A stretch of DNA of 64,000 nt, from assembly GCA_963819385.1 (NCBI GenBank), contig CAWFVV010000001.1:1255052-1319051 (forward strand), given 5' to 3'. The number at the start of each line of letters is the position of its first letter. Position 1 is the first letter of the stretch. The stretch is from JAVDCA01 sp963819385 (GTDB lineage: Bacteria > Pseudomonadota > Alphaproteobacteria > Rhizobiales > Xanthobacteraceae). This document shows, piece by piece, positions 9,217-19,941 of this stretch. The translations under genes and the position numbers were made by a program. Below the pieces are notes generated by a model. The model ran no database searches. It saw only the letters and a program-made list of their open reading frames with translations, and had not been told where the DNA came from.

Positions 9217-9350
9217 GCGCCCGCGCTCCTTCTCCCCCTTCAGGGGGAGAAGGTCGGGATGAGGGGGCGCCTCCCCGAACTCCGAGTAGCGACTCGCGGA
9301 GAGACCCCCTCACCCCGACCCTCTCCCCCTAAAGGGGGAGAGGGAGGTGC
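9217..9350. repeat. Dispersed paired palindromic repeat (full copy)
   Basis: Both hairpin units are present, each with a CCCCCTTCAGGGGG- or CCCCCTAAAGGGGG-type stem. The copy fills the gap between the DppC-type and DppD-type genes. Confidence 0.85.
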
Positions 9351-9375
9351 TGACTCAGCACGCGGGGCCTAACCC

Positions 9376-10371
<996 letters not shown>

Positions 10372-10372
10372 G

Positions 10373-10520
10373 CACAGCGCCCGCGCTCCTTCTCCCCGCG
10401 CGCGGGGAGAAGGTCGGGATGAGGGGGCGCCTCCGCAACTCATAACTATCGTTTCGCTCGCGGAGCCTCAGCGCCCCTCACCCCAACCCTCTCCCCGTAA
10501 GAACGGGGAGAGGGAGCGCA
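10373..10520. repeat. Dispersed paired palindromic repeat (full copy)
   Basis: Two mirror hairpins (stems CTCCCCGCGCGCGGGGAG and CTCCCCGTAAGAACGGGGAG) with the standard spacer fill the gap between the two ATPase genes. Confidence 0.85.
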
Positions 10521-10555
10521 TCTGCAGTGCGCACCTCACGCAACGCGTCACCCCC

Positions 10556-11605
10556 ATGCCCCCCCTCCTCCAAACTCCCTTGCTTGAGGTCAACGACCTC
10601 AAAAAGCACTTCCTCCTGCGCGGCGGCCTCGGCACCCGTGCCGCGATCCTCTACGCCGTCGACGGCGTCTCCTTCTCCATCAATGCCCGCGAGACCCTCG
10701 CGCTCGTCGGCGAGTCCGGCTGCGGCAAGTCCACCGTCGGCCGCGCCATCCTGCGGCTCATGTCGCTCACCGCCGGCCAGGTGATCCTCGACGGCCGGCG
10801 CATCGACGATCTCTCGGCCGCAGCACTGCGCCCGCTGCGCCGGCGCATGCAGGTCGTCTTCCAGGACCCGTTCGCGAGCCTCAACCCGCGCCTGCGCGTG
10901 CGCGACATCCTCGCCGAGCCCATCCGCAACTTCCGCCTCGCCGCCTCGCGCGCCGACCTCACGGCGCGGCTTGCGCGTCTCGTCGACCAGGTCGGCCTGC
11001 CGCGCGATGCGCTCACGCGCTTCCCGCACGAGTTCTCCGGCGGCCAGCGCCAGCGCATCGGCATCGCCCGCGCGCTCGCGCCCGAGCCCGACCTCATCGT
11101 CTGCGACGAGGCCGTCTCGGCGCTCGATGTCTCGGTGAAGGCGCAGATCGTCAACCTGCTCGCCGACCTCCAGCGCGACCTCGGCCTCGCGATGCTCTTC
11201 ATCAGCCACGACCTCGCGGTGGTCGAATACATGACCCACCGCGTCGCCGTGATGTATCTCGGCCGCATCGTCGAGCTCGGCCCCAAGCGCGCAATCTTCG
11301 CCGCCCCGCGCCACCCCTACACCAAGGCGCTCCTCTCCGCCGTGCCGCGCCCCGACCCCGGCGCCCCCACCAACCGCATCATCCTCAAGGGCGACGTCCC
11401 CAGCCCCGCCAACCCGCCCACCGGCTGCCGCTTCCACACCCGCTGCCCCTTCGTCTTCGACCGCTGCCGCGTGGAGGAGCCCGCACTCAAGCCGACCGAG
11501 CCCGACCACTTCGCGGCCTGCCATCTGAACGACGCCCCAAGCACGGCGCCCGCCCTCCCTCTCCCCCTACCCGAAATCGGGCCTGCCCGATTTCGGCACT
11601 ATTGA
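10556..11605 (+). CDS. Peptide ABC transporter ATP-binding protein, DppF type, with repeat-encoded tail
   Basis: The second ATPase of the importer, 349 aa as read. Visible are Walker A GESGCGKST, the Q-loop FQDPFASLNPR, the signature FSGGQRQRI, Walker B LIVCDEAVSALD and the H-loop SHDLAVV. The Cys-rich C-terminal extension (GCRFHTRCPFVFDRC...CHL) follows. After the final AACHL the frame runs about 25 codons into the adjacent dispersed repeat (APALPLPLPEIGPARF) before a stop. The natural end was therefore probably near 11530, and the repeat has replaced it. Confidence 0.9.
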   Translation: MPPLLQTPLLEVNDLKKHFLLRGGLGTRAAILYAVDGVSFSINARETLALVGESGCGKSTVGRAILRLMSLTAGQVILDGRRIDDLSAAALRPLRRRMQVVFQDPFASLNPRLRVRDILAEPIRNFRLAASRADLTARLARLVDQVGLPRDALTRFPHEFSGGQRQRIGIARALAPEPDLIVCDEAVSALDVSVKAQIVNLLADLQRDLGLAMLFISHDLAVVEYMTHRVAVMYLGRIVELGPKRAIFAAPRHPYTKALLSAVPRPDPGAPTNRIILKGDVPSPANPPTGCRFHTRCPFVFDRCRVEEPALKPTEPDHFAACHLNDAPSTAPALPLPLPEIGPARFRHY

Positions 11606-11673
11606 TGCGCAAGTCGGGCAAGCCCGACTTGCGACGGGAGAGGGTCGGGGTGAGGGGGCCCCTCCGCGAGTCG
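11547..11673. repeat. Dispersed palindromic repeat with nested palindrome, overlapping the DppF-type gene end
   Basis: One hairpin of the main family. Its loop is interrupted by the same two-hairpin insert (AAATCGGGC and CAAGTCGGGC arms) that is seen at about 7209-7286. Only one half of the paired element is present here. It overlaps the 3' end of the preceding coding frame. Confidence 0.82.
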
Positions 11674-11725
11674 TTCCCACCGATGTATCCTGCAGAGCCA
11701 GAACACCGCAAATCCCTCTCGCCCC

Positions 11726-12070
11726 ATGCGCCGCACCGCCTCACCCGCGACCCCTCGCCGCCTGCGCCACGACGCAACCGACGCCGAGCGCCGCCTGTGG
11801 TACCGCTTGCGCGCACGACAGATCAGCGGCGCCAAGTTCGTGCGCCAGGAACCGATTGGCCCCTACGTCGTGGATCTCGTCTGCCGCGAGCAACGCCTGA
11901 TCATCGAGGTCGACGGCGGCCAGCACGCAACCGACCCACGCGATGCCGAGCGCGAGAATTGGCTGCGCGAGCGCGGCTACCGCGTGCTGCGCTTCTGGAA
12001 CAACGACGTGCTGGCCAACACGCAAGGCGTGCTGGAGGCGATCGCCGCTGCGCTGCGCGAAGCCGATTGA
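11726..12070 (+). CDS. DUF559-family protein (Vsr/PD-(D/E)XK-like fold)
   Basis: A 114-aa protein of the DUF559 group, related in fold to very-short-patch-repair endonucleases. It has the family pattern DATDAERRLWYRLRAR at the N-terminus, then GAKFVRQEPIGPYVVD, REQRLIIEVDGGQH (the acidic/E-x-D core), and GYRVLRFWNNDVL near the C-terminus. The biological role of this family is unproven; it is common and scattered in Rhizobiales. It is flanked on both sides by dispersed repeats and is probably transcribed alone. Confidence 0.85.
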   Translation: MRRTASPATPRRLRHDATDAERRLWYRLRARQISGAKFVRQEPIGPYVVDLVCREQRLIIEVDGGQHATDPRDAERENWLRERGYRVLRFWNNDVLANTQGVLEAIAAALREAD

Positions 12071-12080
12071 GATTGAGCAC

Positions 12081-12215
12081 TGCGCCCGCGCCCCCTCTCC
12101 CCCTTTAGGGGGAGAGGGTCGGGGTGAGGGGGCCTCTCCACGAGTCGCAACGCCGGAGTTTGCGGAGGCGCCCCCTCATCCCGACCTTCTCCCCCTGAAG
12201 GGGGAGAAGGAGCGC
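12081..12215. repeat. Dispersed paired palindromic repeat (full copy)
   Basis: Two mirror hairpins with CCCCCTTTAGGGGG and CCCCCTGAAGGGGG stems and the standard spacer, between the DUF559 and DedA genes. Confidence 0.85.
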
Positions 12216-12301
12216 CGATTCTCTGCTCACCTGACTGCGCGCCCTGCGCGCCTGCGCCGCTCTACCCTACCGCCCCCGCACCGTGTATCCCTCGCCCCGC
12301 C

Positions 12302-12955
12302 ATGCACCTCTTCTCCCCCGACCTCCTGCACGACCTGATGGCCACCTACGGCCTGTGGGTGCTCTTCGTCATCGTGCTGCTCGAATGCATGGGCGTTCCG
12401 ATGCCGGGCGAGACCGCGCTGGTGAGCGCCGCGATCTATGCCGGCACCACCCATCGCATCAGCATCGTGACTGTCATCGCGGTCGCGGCCGCGGCCGCCA
12501 TCATCGGCGACAACCTCGGCTATCTCATCGGCCGCACCATCGGCTTTCGCCTGCTGCTGCGCCACGGCCGCTACATCCGGCTGCACGAGCCCCGCCTCAA
12601 GGTCGGCCAGTTCCTGTTCCTGCGGCATGGCGGCAAGATCGTCTTCTTCGGCCGCTTCGTCGCGCTCCTGCGCACCTACTCGGCACTGCTCGCCGGCGTC
12701 AACCGCATGCCATGGCCGCATTTCCTGCTGATGAACGCGCTCGGCGGCATCGTCTGGGCGACCGTCTTCGGCGTCGGCGCCTACGTGTTCGGCAAGCAGG
12801 TCGCCGAGCTCGGCGGCGGCATCGTCAGCGTGCTCCTGCTGATCGGCGCCGTGGTCGCGGTGATCGCCGGCATGATCTTCTTCCGCCACCACGAGGAGGA
12901 GCTGATCAAGCAGGCCGAGATCGCCATTCCGGGCCCGCTGCGCGATCGCACGTAA
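12302..12955 (+). CDS. DedA-family membrane protein
   Basis: An integral membrane protein of 217 aa of the DedA/SNARE-associated (VTT) superfamily. Bacterial members are linked to lipid-carrier recycling and membrane homeostasis. It shows LLECMGVPMPGETAL (the conserved E...PGE region, about residue 28-42), GDNLGYLIGR, and FGRFVALLRTYSALLAGVNRM, which matches the F/G-R-F-x-P-x-x-R core except that the usual Pro is replaced. At least four hydrophobic segments are visible. It stands alone between two repeats. Confidence 0.88.
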   Translation: MHLFSPDLLHDLMATYGLWVLFVIVLLECMGVPMPGETALVSAAIYAGTTHRISIVTVIAVAAAAAIIGDNLGYLIGRTIGFRLLLRHGRYIRLHEPRLKVGQFLFLRHGGKIVFFGRFVALLRTYSALLAGVNRMPWPHFLLMNALGGIVWATVFGVGAYVFGKQVAELGGGIVSVLLLIGAVVAVIAGMIFFRHHEEELIKQAEIAIPGPLRDRT

Positions 12956-12967
12956 TGTGATGGACGC

Positions 12968-13110
12968 ACGCCGCCCGCTCTCCTTCTCCCCCTTCAGGGG
13001 GAGAAGGTCGGGATGAGGGGGCGCCTCCACAAACTCAGGCGTAGCGACTCGCGGCAACGCCCCCTCACCCCGACCCTCTCCCCGCACGCGGGGAGAGGGA
13101 GCGCGGGCAT
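12968..13110. repeat. Dispersed paired palindromic repeat (full copy)
   Basis: Mirror hairpins (CCCCCTTCAGGGGG and CCCCGCACGCGGGG stems) with the standard spacer, downstream of the DedA gene. Confidence 0.85.
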
Positions 13111-13267
13111 CGCGCTCACCTCACACACCACCCCCTCCCCGAAAATAACCTGACATATTTGTCATATCTTACCTCCGCTCCCGCACAGGCGGCGCGACAC
13201 TCACATGCCACCCTTCCGATCATCGAGTTCGGGAGGGGCCGGGCAAGGCACAGTGGGGAGACACGCC

Positions 13268-14818
13268 ATGAAGGAGAGGCAAGGTCACCGCGCGCGCCGC
13301 GCTATCCGCCGCGCGCTCAACGCATCAGCCGCCACGCTCATCGTCGCCTGCATCGCGGGCGGCGCACCATCGCCGGCACGCGCCGGCGACAATGACGCCG
13401 GCCCGCCGGCCTTCGCGCCCGGCATGATCAACCACATGCAGTCGATGCGGCGCTTCCACGATCCCGATCATGGCGCGCAGCCGACGCCGCCGATCATCCC
13501 GCGCTTCGAGCTCGACCGCGACGCGGCCGGCTCGGTCGCAAGCTTCCAGCCGGGCGGCGCGACCTTCACGTTCAACAACGCCTTCTTCCAGGATCTCGGC
13601 AGCAACGGCCGCACCTGCTTCACGTGCCATCAGCCGCAGTCGGGCTGGGGCGTCAGCGCCGACGGCATCGCGCAGCGCTTCGCGCAAAGCCACGGCACCG
13701 ACCCGATCTTCCGCCTGGTCGACGGCGCCACCTGCCCGAGCGACAACGTCGCGACGCTCGGCGCCAAGCGTCAGGCCTATGCGCTGTTGATCGACCGCGG
13801 CCTGATCCGCATCGGCCTGCCGCTGCCGGACCCGAGCATCCTCCAGTTCGAGGTCACGTCGGTCAGCGATCCCTATGGCTGCAACACCAACGCGACGACC
13901 GGCCTCACCAGCAAGACGACCGGCATCGTGTCGGTCTACCGCCGCCCGCTGCCGTCGACCAACCTCGGCTTCCTCAGCACCATCATGTGGGACGGCCGCG
14001 AGCCGACCTTCGCGAGCCAGGCCACCGACGCAACGCTCGGGCATGCCCAGGCAGCGCAGGCGCCGACGCCCGCGCAGGTCGCCGCGATCGTCGCGTTCGA
14101 AAGCGGCATCTACACGGCGCAGGAATTCGACGCGAAAGCCGGCCTCCTGCACGACGCCGGCGCGACCGGCGGCCCGGTCGCGCTGTCGCTGCAGAGCTTC
14201 TTCATCGGCGTCAACGACCCGCTCGGCCACAACCCGACCCCCGTGCCGTTCGATCCGAACATCTTCGACGTGTTCAAGCCGTGGCTCAGCACCCACGGCA
14301 ACGGCGACGAGGCGCGCATGCGGGCGTCGATCGCGCGCGGCGAGGAGGTCTTCAACACCACGCCAATCAACATCACGGGTGTCGCCGGCATCAACGACGT
14401 GCTCGGCCAGCCGAGCGTCGCGGGCTTCTGCGGCACCTGCCACGACACGCCCAATGTCGGCGACCATTCCGTCAAGGCGCCGCTCGACATTGGCATCGCG
14501 GACGCCGGCGCGAACACTCCGCCGGTGCTCGACGTGACGCGGCTGCCGGTGTTCACCCTCACCTGCAAGTCGGGCCCGCTCATCGGCCAGGTCTTCAAGG
14601 TGACGGATCCGGGCCGCGCGCTGATCTCGGGCGCGTGCGCCGACATCGGCAAGCTCAAGGGCCCGATCCTGCGCGGCCTCGCGTCGCGCGCGCCCTACTT
14701 CCACAACGGCTCCGGCGCCACCTTGCCGGCCGTCGTCGACTTCTACGACCAGCGCTTCCACATCGGCTTCACGCCGCAGCAGAAGACCGACCTCGTCAAC
14801 TTCCTCAACGCGCTGTAG
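13268..14818 (+). CDS. Periplasmic diheme cytochrome c, CcpA/MauG-like peroxidase family
   Basis: A secreted 516-aa diheme protein of the bacterial cytochrome c peroxidase superfamily. The start at 13268 gives a basic N-region followed by a hydrophobic stretch ending ARA. Heme sites are CFTCH (about residue 118) and CGTCH (about residue 392), followed late by GLASRAPYFHNGSG, a typical CcpA/MauG segment. It is longer than classical peroxidases (about 330-350 aa), with a large insert between the hemes, so peroxidase activity is not assured. No partner genes are adjacent. Confidence 0.82.
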   Translation: MKERQGHRARRAIRRALNASAATLIVACIAGGAPSPARAGDNDAGPPAFAPGMINHMQSMRRFHDPDHGAQPTPPIIPRFELDRDAAGSVASFQPGGATFTFNNAFFQDLGSNGRTCFTCHQPQSGWGVSADGIAQRFAQSHGTDPIFRLVDGATCPSDNVATLGAKRQAYALLIDRGLIRIGLPLPDPSILQFEVTSVSDPYGCNTNATTGLTSKTTGIVSVYRRPLPSTNLGFLSTIMWDGREPTFASQATDATLGHAQAAQAPTPAQVAAIVAFESGIYTAQEFDAKAGLLHDAGATGGPVALSLQSFFIGVNDPLGHNPTPVPFDPNIFDVFKPWLSTHGNGDEARMRASIARGEEVFNTTPINITGVAGINDVLGQPSVAGFCGTCHDTPNVGDHSVKAPLDIGIADAGANTPPVLDVTRLPVFTLTCKSGPLIGQVFKVTDPGRALISGACADIGKLKGPILRGLASRAPYFHNGSGATLPAVVDFYDQRFHIGFTPQQKTDLVNFLNAL

Positions 14819-15143
14819 CCAACTCTAAGCCGATGCGAGCACGGCCCCCGCCCTCCTTCTCCCCCTTTAGGGGGAGAAGGTCGGGATGAGGGGGCGCCTC
14901 AACAAGTCATAACTCGCGTTGTCACTCGCGGAGCCTCAGCGCCCCTCACCCCAACCCTCTCCCCGTAAGAACGGGGAGAGGGAGCGCAACCTCCCTGCCC
15001 GGCTGATCGATCGCCTCTAACGTGATGGGCGCACTGCGCCCTCCTGCTCGCCGTTCCTTCCCGCTCAGCTGGCGCGCGACGTGCGAGCGGCTCGGAAGAT
15101 CGATGCGATCAGATTGCTGTTGAGCTTGCCGCGATTGATCGCC
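14819..15143. other. Intergenic region: one palindromic repeat, otherwise featureless
   Basis: A gap between convergent genes. It holds a full copy of the dispersed paired repeat at about 14841-14988. The remaining 155 bases show no coding frame with a recognisable product, RNA gene or terminator. Confidence 0.7.
14841..14988. repeat. Dispersed paired palindromic repeat (full copy)
   Basis: Mirror hairpins with CCCCCTTTAGGGGG and CCCCGTAAGAACGGGG stems, in the gap between the diheme cytochrome gene and the PDZ gene. Confidence 0.85.
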
Positions 15144-16064
15144 TCACTTGGCGTCGTCGTCCTCGTCCTCGACCACGTTCGCGTCCGCCTCCATGGTCAG
15201 CGGGACGAAGTGCGGCTCGCCCTTCAGATTTGCCAGCAACAGCAGGACGACCCGGCGGCCCTCCTGGCGGCGCGCGTCGACCTGGGCGGCCGCCTCGGCC
15301 GGCGTCGCGATCGCAACGTCGCCGACCCCGACCACCACCTCGCCCGGCGCGACCTTGCTCTTGGCGGCTTGCGAGCTCGTCTCGACGGCCGTGACCGCGG
15401 CGCCCTGCCCGATCTGGTCGGCGACGTGAAAGCGCTGGCGCAGCTCCGCGCTGAGCGGCTCCAGCGTGAGGCCGAAGAGATGCACCTCCGCGGTCGCCGC
15501 CGGCGCCGGCGCCGGCACCACGGCCGGTGCCTCCTCGAGGCGCCCGACCGCGACGTTGAGCCGAACCTCGGCGCCATGCCGCCAGATCACCACCTCGACG
15601 GTCTGGCCGGCCGCGGTCCGCGTGACGTACTGCGGCAGGTCGCGCGCCACGACGAGGTCGTGCCCGTCGAACCGCAGGATCACGTCGCCCGCCACGATGC
15701 CGGCCGCCCGCGCCGGACCTTCCCGGGTGCCGGCGACGATCACGCCGCGCGCCGGACTGAGCCCGACGGCCTCGCCGATCGCCTCGGTCACCTTCTGGAC
15801 ACGCACGCCGATCCAGCCCTGTCCGGCGGCCGGCGGCGCCGGGGCCACCGGCGGCGCCGGGGCCTGCCACAGCGCCTCGTCGGTGATGTGCCTGGCGGCC
15901 GGAACCGTGCGGACGCCATCCCGGCCGGCGCGCTCGCCGCCGTCCCGCTGGCTCGCCGCGGCGGCGACGACGACCCGCGCCGCCGGCTGCCCGGCCCAGG
16001 CGGAAGCCGACAACAGCACCATCGCGAAGGCCAAGGCGCAGCGCTCGAGCATGATCGTCTCCAA
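15144..16064 (-). CDS. Secreted protein with two PDZ-like domains, no protease domain
   Basis: A 306-aa exported protein. The start is at 16064, or at the second Met at 16052, followed by a clear signal peptide (LALAFAMVLLSASAWA-type, cleaved after AWA). Residues 85-170 form a PDZ domain (GWIGVRVQKV...RGVIVAGTREGPARAAGIVAGDVILRFDG). Residues about 195-285 form a second, weaker PDZ-like unit (GAAVTAVETSSQAAKSKVAPGE). No HtrA-type His-Asp-Ser protease domain is present, so it probably binds or scaffolds periplasmic proteins. The C-terminus is strongly acidic (VVEDEDDD). It lies just outside the defence-type island. Confidence 0.72.
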   Translation of the reverse strand: METIMLERCALAFAMVLLSASAWAGQPAARVVVAAAASQRDGGERAGRDGVRTVPAARHITDEALWQAPAPPVAPAPPAAGQGWIGVRVQKVTEAIGEAVGLSPARGVIVAGTREGPARAAGIVAGDVILRFDGHDLVVARDLPQYVTRTAAGQTVEVVIWRHGAEVRLNVAVGRLEEAPAVVPAPAPAATAEVHLFGLTLEPLSAELRQRFHVADQIGQGAAVTAVETSSQAAKSKVAPGEVVVGVGDVAIATPAEAAAQVDARRQEGRRVVLLLLANLKGEPHFVPLTMEADANVVEDEDDDAK

Positions 16065-16247
16065 GTGTTCAGATCAGTTATGTGTTCCGGCCATTGCGTC
16101 GCGATCGCCTGACGCTCGACCTCACCATAGAGCATTGCCGGGACTCGACAACGACGACGGCGGCGCAGACGAACGGCCCGCAAAACGAGGCGCGCCCTAT
16201 GGCGCCGCCTACCTGCCGACGTCACCTCACGTGTCGGTGCCGCAGCC

Positions 16248-19200
16248 TTATCCACCACACATATCAGCAATAAGATTTTTGACCTGCGCCATATTGAGCC
16301 CGGATGCCGCAAAATCCGCCGTCGTAACCAGTATTGCGGCTCCTGATTTTGCTTCACCCACCGGATGGACGCCATTGGCGCGATACCACGCGAGCTTCTT
16401 CTGCCAGCTCACACGGTAGTCTTCACGATCCAGCATGCCCAAATGTTCCCAGTAGACCGTGCGGCCGGAGATTTCGTCCTCGATGGTGAAATCTGGGTAG
16501 CGGGTGGTGCCACCGAGCGTGAGTGGCTTCTCGTATTCGAAGGACACGCCGGCTGAGAGGAATGCCTCGGCAATCAGCAATTCCGACTTCGATCGAACGG
16601 CCAATCCCTTGCTGGTACGATGAATGAGGCCTTCCTGCAGGAACAGGCTGCCCTTCGCCTGTGGGAATTCGAGCATGCGGCAGTCGGACAGAAGGTTGGT
16701 ACGTCGGCGCGCCGTCTCGCTCCGATGCGGGGAAGTAAAATCCTTGAGTAGGCTGCGCTGACCCTGGTGCATGACCACCACGCGATGCTGGTGGCGGGTC
16801 AGCGCCGTATAGATGAGCTCGGGCGACAGGATCGGATGCCCTTCGGGCAGGACAAGTACGACGAGGCCGAATTGGCTGCCCTGTGCCTTATGGACCGTCA
16901 GCGCGTAGGCAAGTTCGAGCGCTGCATCGCCTTCTTCGCGGAAATCGCTGCCATAGAAGTCGTAGGAGTAGCCAGGCTGCGAGGAAAACTCGACCTTGAG
17001 AATCTTCGGATAGCCGCCTGTCTTCCACAATCCAACCACAACGCCAATCTCACCGTTGGCGAGGTACCCAAGCGCACCTTCCTGCGGATAGACCTTTCGG
17101 CCGTCACGACGATGGTTGCCCAGGTTGATGACCTTGTCACCGTAGACGATCCGTTCCGCTCCCAACGGCTTGGGAATCGGGCGTCGCTGCCGGCTAGCGA
17201 GGTCCATAAAGCCGGCCCGGAATCGCTCGTGGATCTGGCGATTGATATCGCCCACGCCGAAAGGCATTCCTCTCAACGGGCTCAAGATCTGCCACGCTTC
17301 GACGTTTTTCACAGCACCGACATTTCCGTTCCGGGTTGCGTTGAAATAATCATACTCGCCGTCGATCGTAGCGCCCATGGCGCGATTGAAGCCGCGCTGA
17401 TCATTGGCGTCGAGGAGCTTCAACTCCTCGGCAAGCACTTCGAGCAGTTTTGGCTGGAAATCCTCGGGCTTCTGCCAACTGACAAAACGGAGCGTGGGAT
17501 GCTCGTCTGTGCTGGCGCAGAAAATGTCGTCTTCACCAGGCGATGGTGCAGTCGCGCTGAACCAACGAGCCAAGCGAAGATCGGGGCGTTCGGCGCCAAC
17601 TTGCCTCCGCTCGATGGTCAGCTCGGCATAGCCGGGTGAGACGCGCGGGAACTGTAGCTCGTAGTCCTTGGGCCGCAGCACCGCGATGATGTCAACGAAC
17701 GGCCGACCCGCGCCGATCGGGGGCAATTGTGCAGGATCGCCGACGAGGATCAGGCGCTTGACGCCTTGCAGCGCATCGAGCAGCGCACCCAACATGTCTT
17801 CGGTAAGCATCGATGCTTCATCGACGATGACCGTGCCGAAACCCGTCGCTTTCGGACGCTCACTCAAGTGGTAACGGCCCGAGCGCCCATCGTACCGGCC
17901 GTGCTGGTTTAGAAACTGCGCGATCGTCTGGGCGCGCACTCCGGCGCCGCCCGCGAGCTGTTGCATACGGACACGTGCCTTGCCGGTCGGAGCGAGCAGG
18001 AGAAGTCCATCGGCTTGGATTTCGTTCTGTGCGCAGAGGATGCCGAGCACGGAGGTCTTTCCAGCTCCAGCCGGGCCGACAAGCACGGAGAATCGAGACT
18101 CGGCGAGTTCGGCGAGAGCCTTCCCCTTCTCCTCTTGCGCGAAGTCTCTCTTCAGCGTCTTTCGCCGCCCCGAACTTGGCGGCCAGAAGCTGGCCCCAAT
18201 CGTGGTCGACCGTATGTCGTTGTCCCCCTACCCTTCCGAGGACTTGCTTGCGGACGATGTCGCGGATCGCTCGGTAACGGCCAAGCTGCAACGCGATCTG
18301 CCCGCCCATCTCCAACGAGACCACTTCGGGAGCCATTGCGGGAACACCCGCGACGACGACATCCGCCGTCGCCGGGCATTCCGGTCGAACAGGGCTCTCG
18401 CGGATTGCCGCAGCGAGCGGACCAGCAAATTGCAGTGTGTGACCCTCGTCCGACGCTTCTTCCAGAACCTGCAACGTGAAGGCGCGCACGCGCCGCACAT
18501 CGACTGCGAAGTCCAACTCCGATGGCGCCCCGAGTGGATGAAGCCGACGCACCGCGTCCTCTGGGAAAATCCCGCGATCAACGGTCAACAGGTGGACGCC
18601 GTCCGGATCGTGCCGACTGCATTCGTAAATGCGATACGGATTTTCAAGCAAATTGCCATCCGTTGCGCTCCATCCCTGCTTTCGTCGCGTTTCCTCGTCG
18701 TAGAGGTACCTTGCCTGATCGACAGTAAGTTCGAACCGGCTCAAGAGGCGCAGCACATTGCGCCGCTTGTCCAGGAGCCCATTCCAGGTTGGCCCGAGTT
18801 CCTTGAGGTCGCGGCGCAGCTCGTGCGGCAAGATCGCCACGGGGTCGCGGAACGCAGCGTCAACCTGCGGCCACGGATCAGCGTTCTCACCCGCACGCTG
18901 CTGCAGCGCGTGCGCTACGAACAAGCCACGCGATAAGCCAAAGGAACGGAGGACCGCTCCGAGACCCGGAAATGGGCCGCGTACTTTCCAAAGCCGCACA
19001 AGCTCATCGTGGAGCCACTGCCGCTGCCATCCCGTGGCAAGGCCGAAATCTTTCTCAATTCGATTGAGCGCTGCCTCCATCGCAAGCAGTCCGGCAATCG
19101 CTCCGTCGTGGGTAACCAGCTCGCTCGCATATGAGAACTCGCCCCAGTGCTCCGATGGCGCATGCGCGATGTAAGGTGCGAGATCGAGTGACGGGTCTTC

Positions 19201-19941
19201 TTCGGCCCGGCGGAGCATTTCGTAGTAGGGCATGAGGAAACCATCCTGCGCTTTCCCCCGGATGGAGTGCTGGATGGGGCGCTCCCAGAGCATGCCGCGC
19301 ATGCCTTCCCGGCTTCGCGCATATTCGGTCAGCGGACCGATTTGCTTGATACGACCTGCGCCAATCAGTATTCGCCCCGTTCCTTCGACGAACGGGACGT
19401 GCTTGGCATAGAACAAGCAAAGCGAGTCCTCGGGACGCAGGTGCGCGGCAAAACCGTCGAGCAGCGCCGTCTGGTTCTGCGCCTCGTGAACCCATTGTGT
19501 TTCGTACCCCAGATTGGGTTCACGGGTAGCATCGACGTCAAGATTGAGCTCATTGCCGAGGTCATCAAGGTTCTCGGTCATCATCCAGCGGAAAGGGACG
19601 ATACCGGCTGAGTAAGCCGGGTATCGCTGCGGAGTGGGCATGAAATGACCGTAGTGCTGCGAGCTCGCTTGCGCGAGCGCGTGGCGCTTCACCTGCTCCA
19701 TTTCGAACGGCGCCATGAAGGTGGCGCGCTCGTCCACACAGCACGGCCATTGCTCGCGCGGGATTTCATCGAGGCTCTTGCCAGCGACCGGTAGCTCCAA
19801 CTGCTCCTTCTTTGCACCCGCAATCCGCTTCAACTTGGCGCACGCCCCATTGAGTTGAGGCGCGTTGCACACCACGCCAGACCAACCTGCGTCATGCCAT
19901 GGAACGCGAATCGAGATATGGCGGAGTGGGTAGTCGGTCAC
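16248..19941 (-). CDS. RecD-like ATP-dependent helicase with C-terminal nuclease-like domain, one frameshift
   Basis: The last gene of a five-gene minus-strand operon, about 1,230 residues when repaired. The GTG start at 19941 overlaps the stop of the UvrD-like gene (GTGA). The first 600 or so residues are an unfamiliar helical region. The superfamily 1B helicase core follows, with Walker A VGPAGAGKTS, Walker B VIVDEASM, VGDPAQLPPIGAG and the motif VI-side ALTVHKAQGSQF. The last 150 residues (KSELLIAEAFL...TRYPDFTIED...VYWEHLGML) look like a PD-(D/E)XK nuclease fold. A single indel at about 18141-18152 separates KDAEER from the helicase half. A DNA-processing or defence role is inferred from its neighbours. 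Confidence 0.75.
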
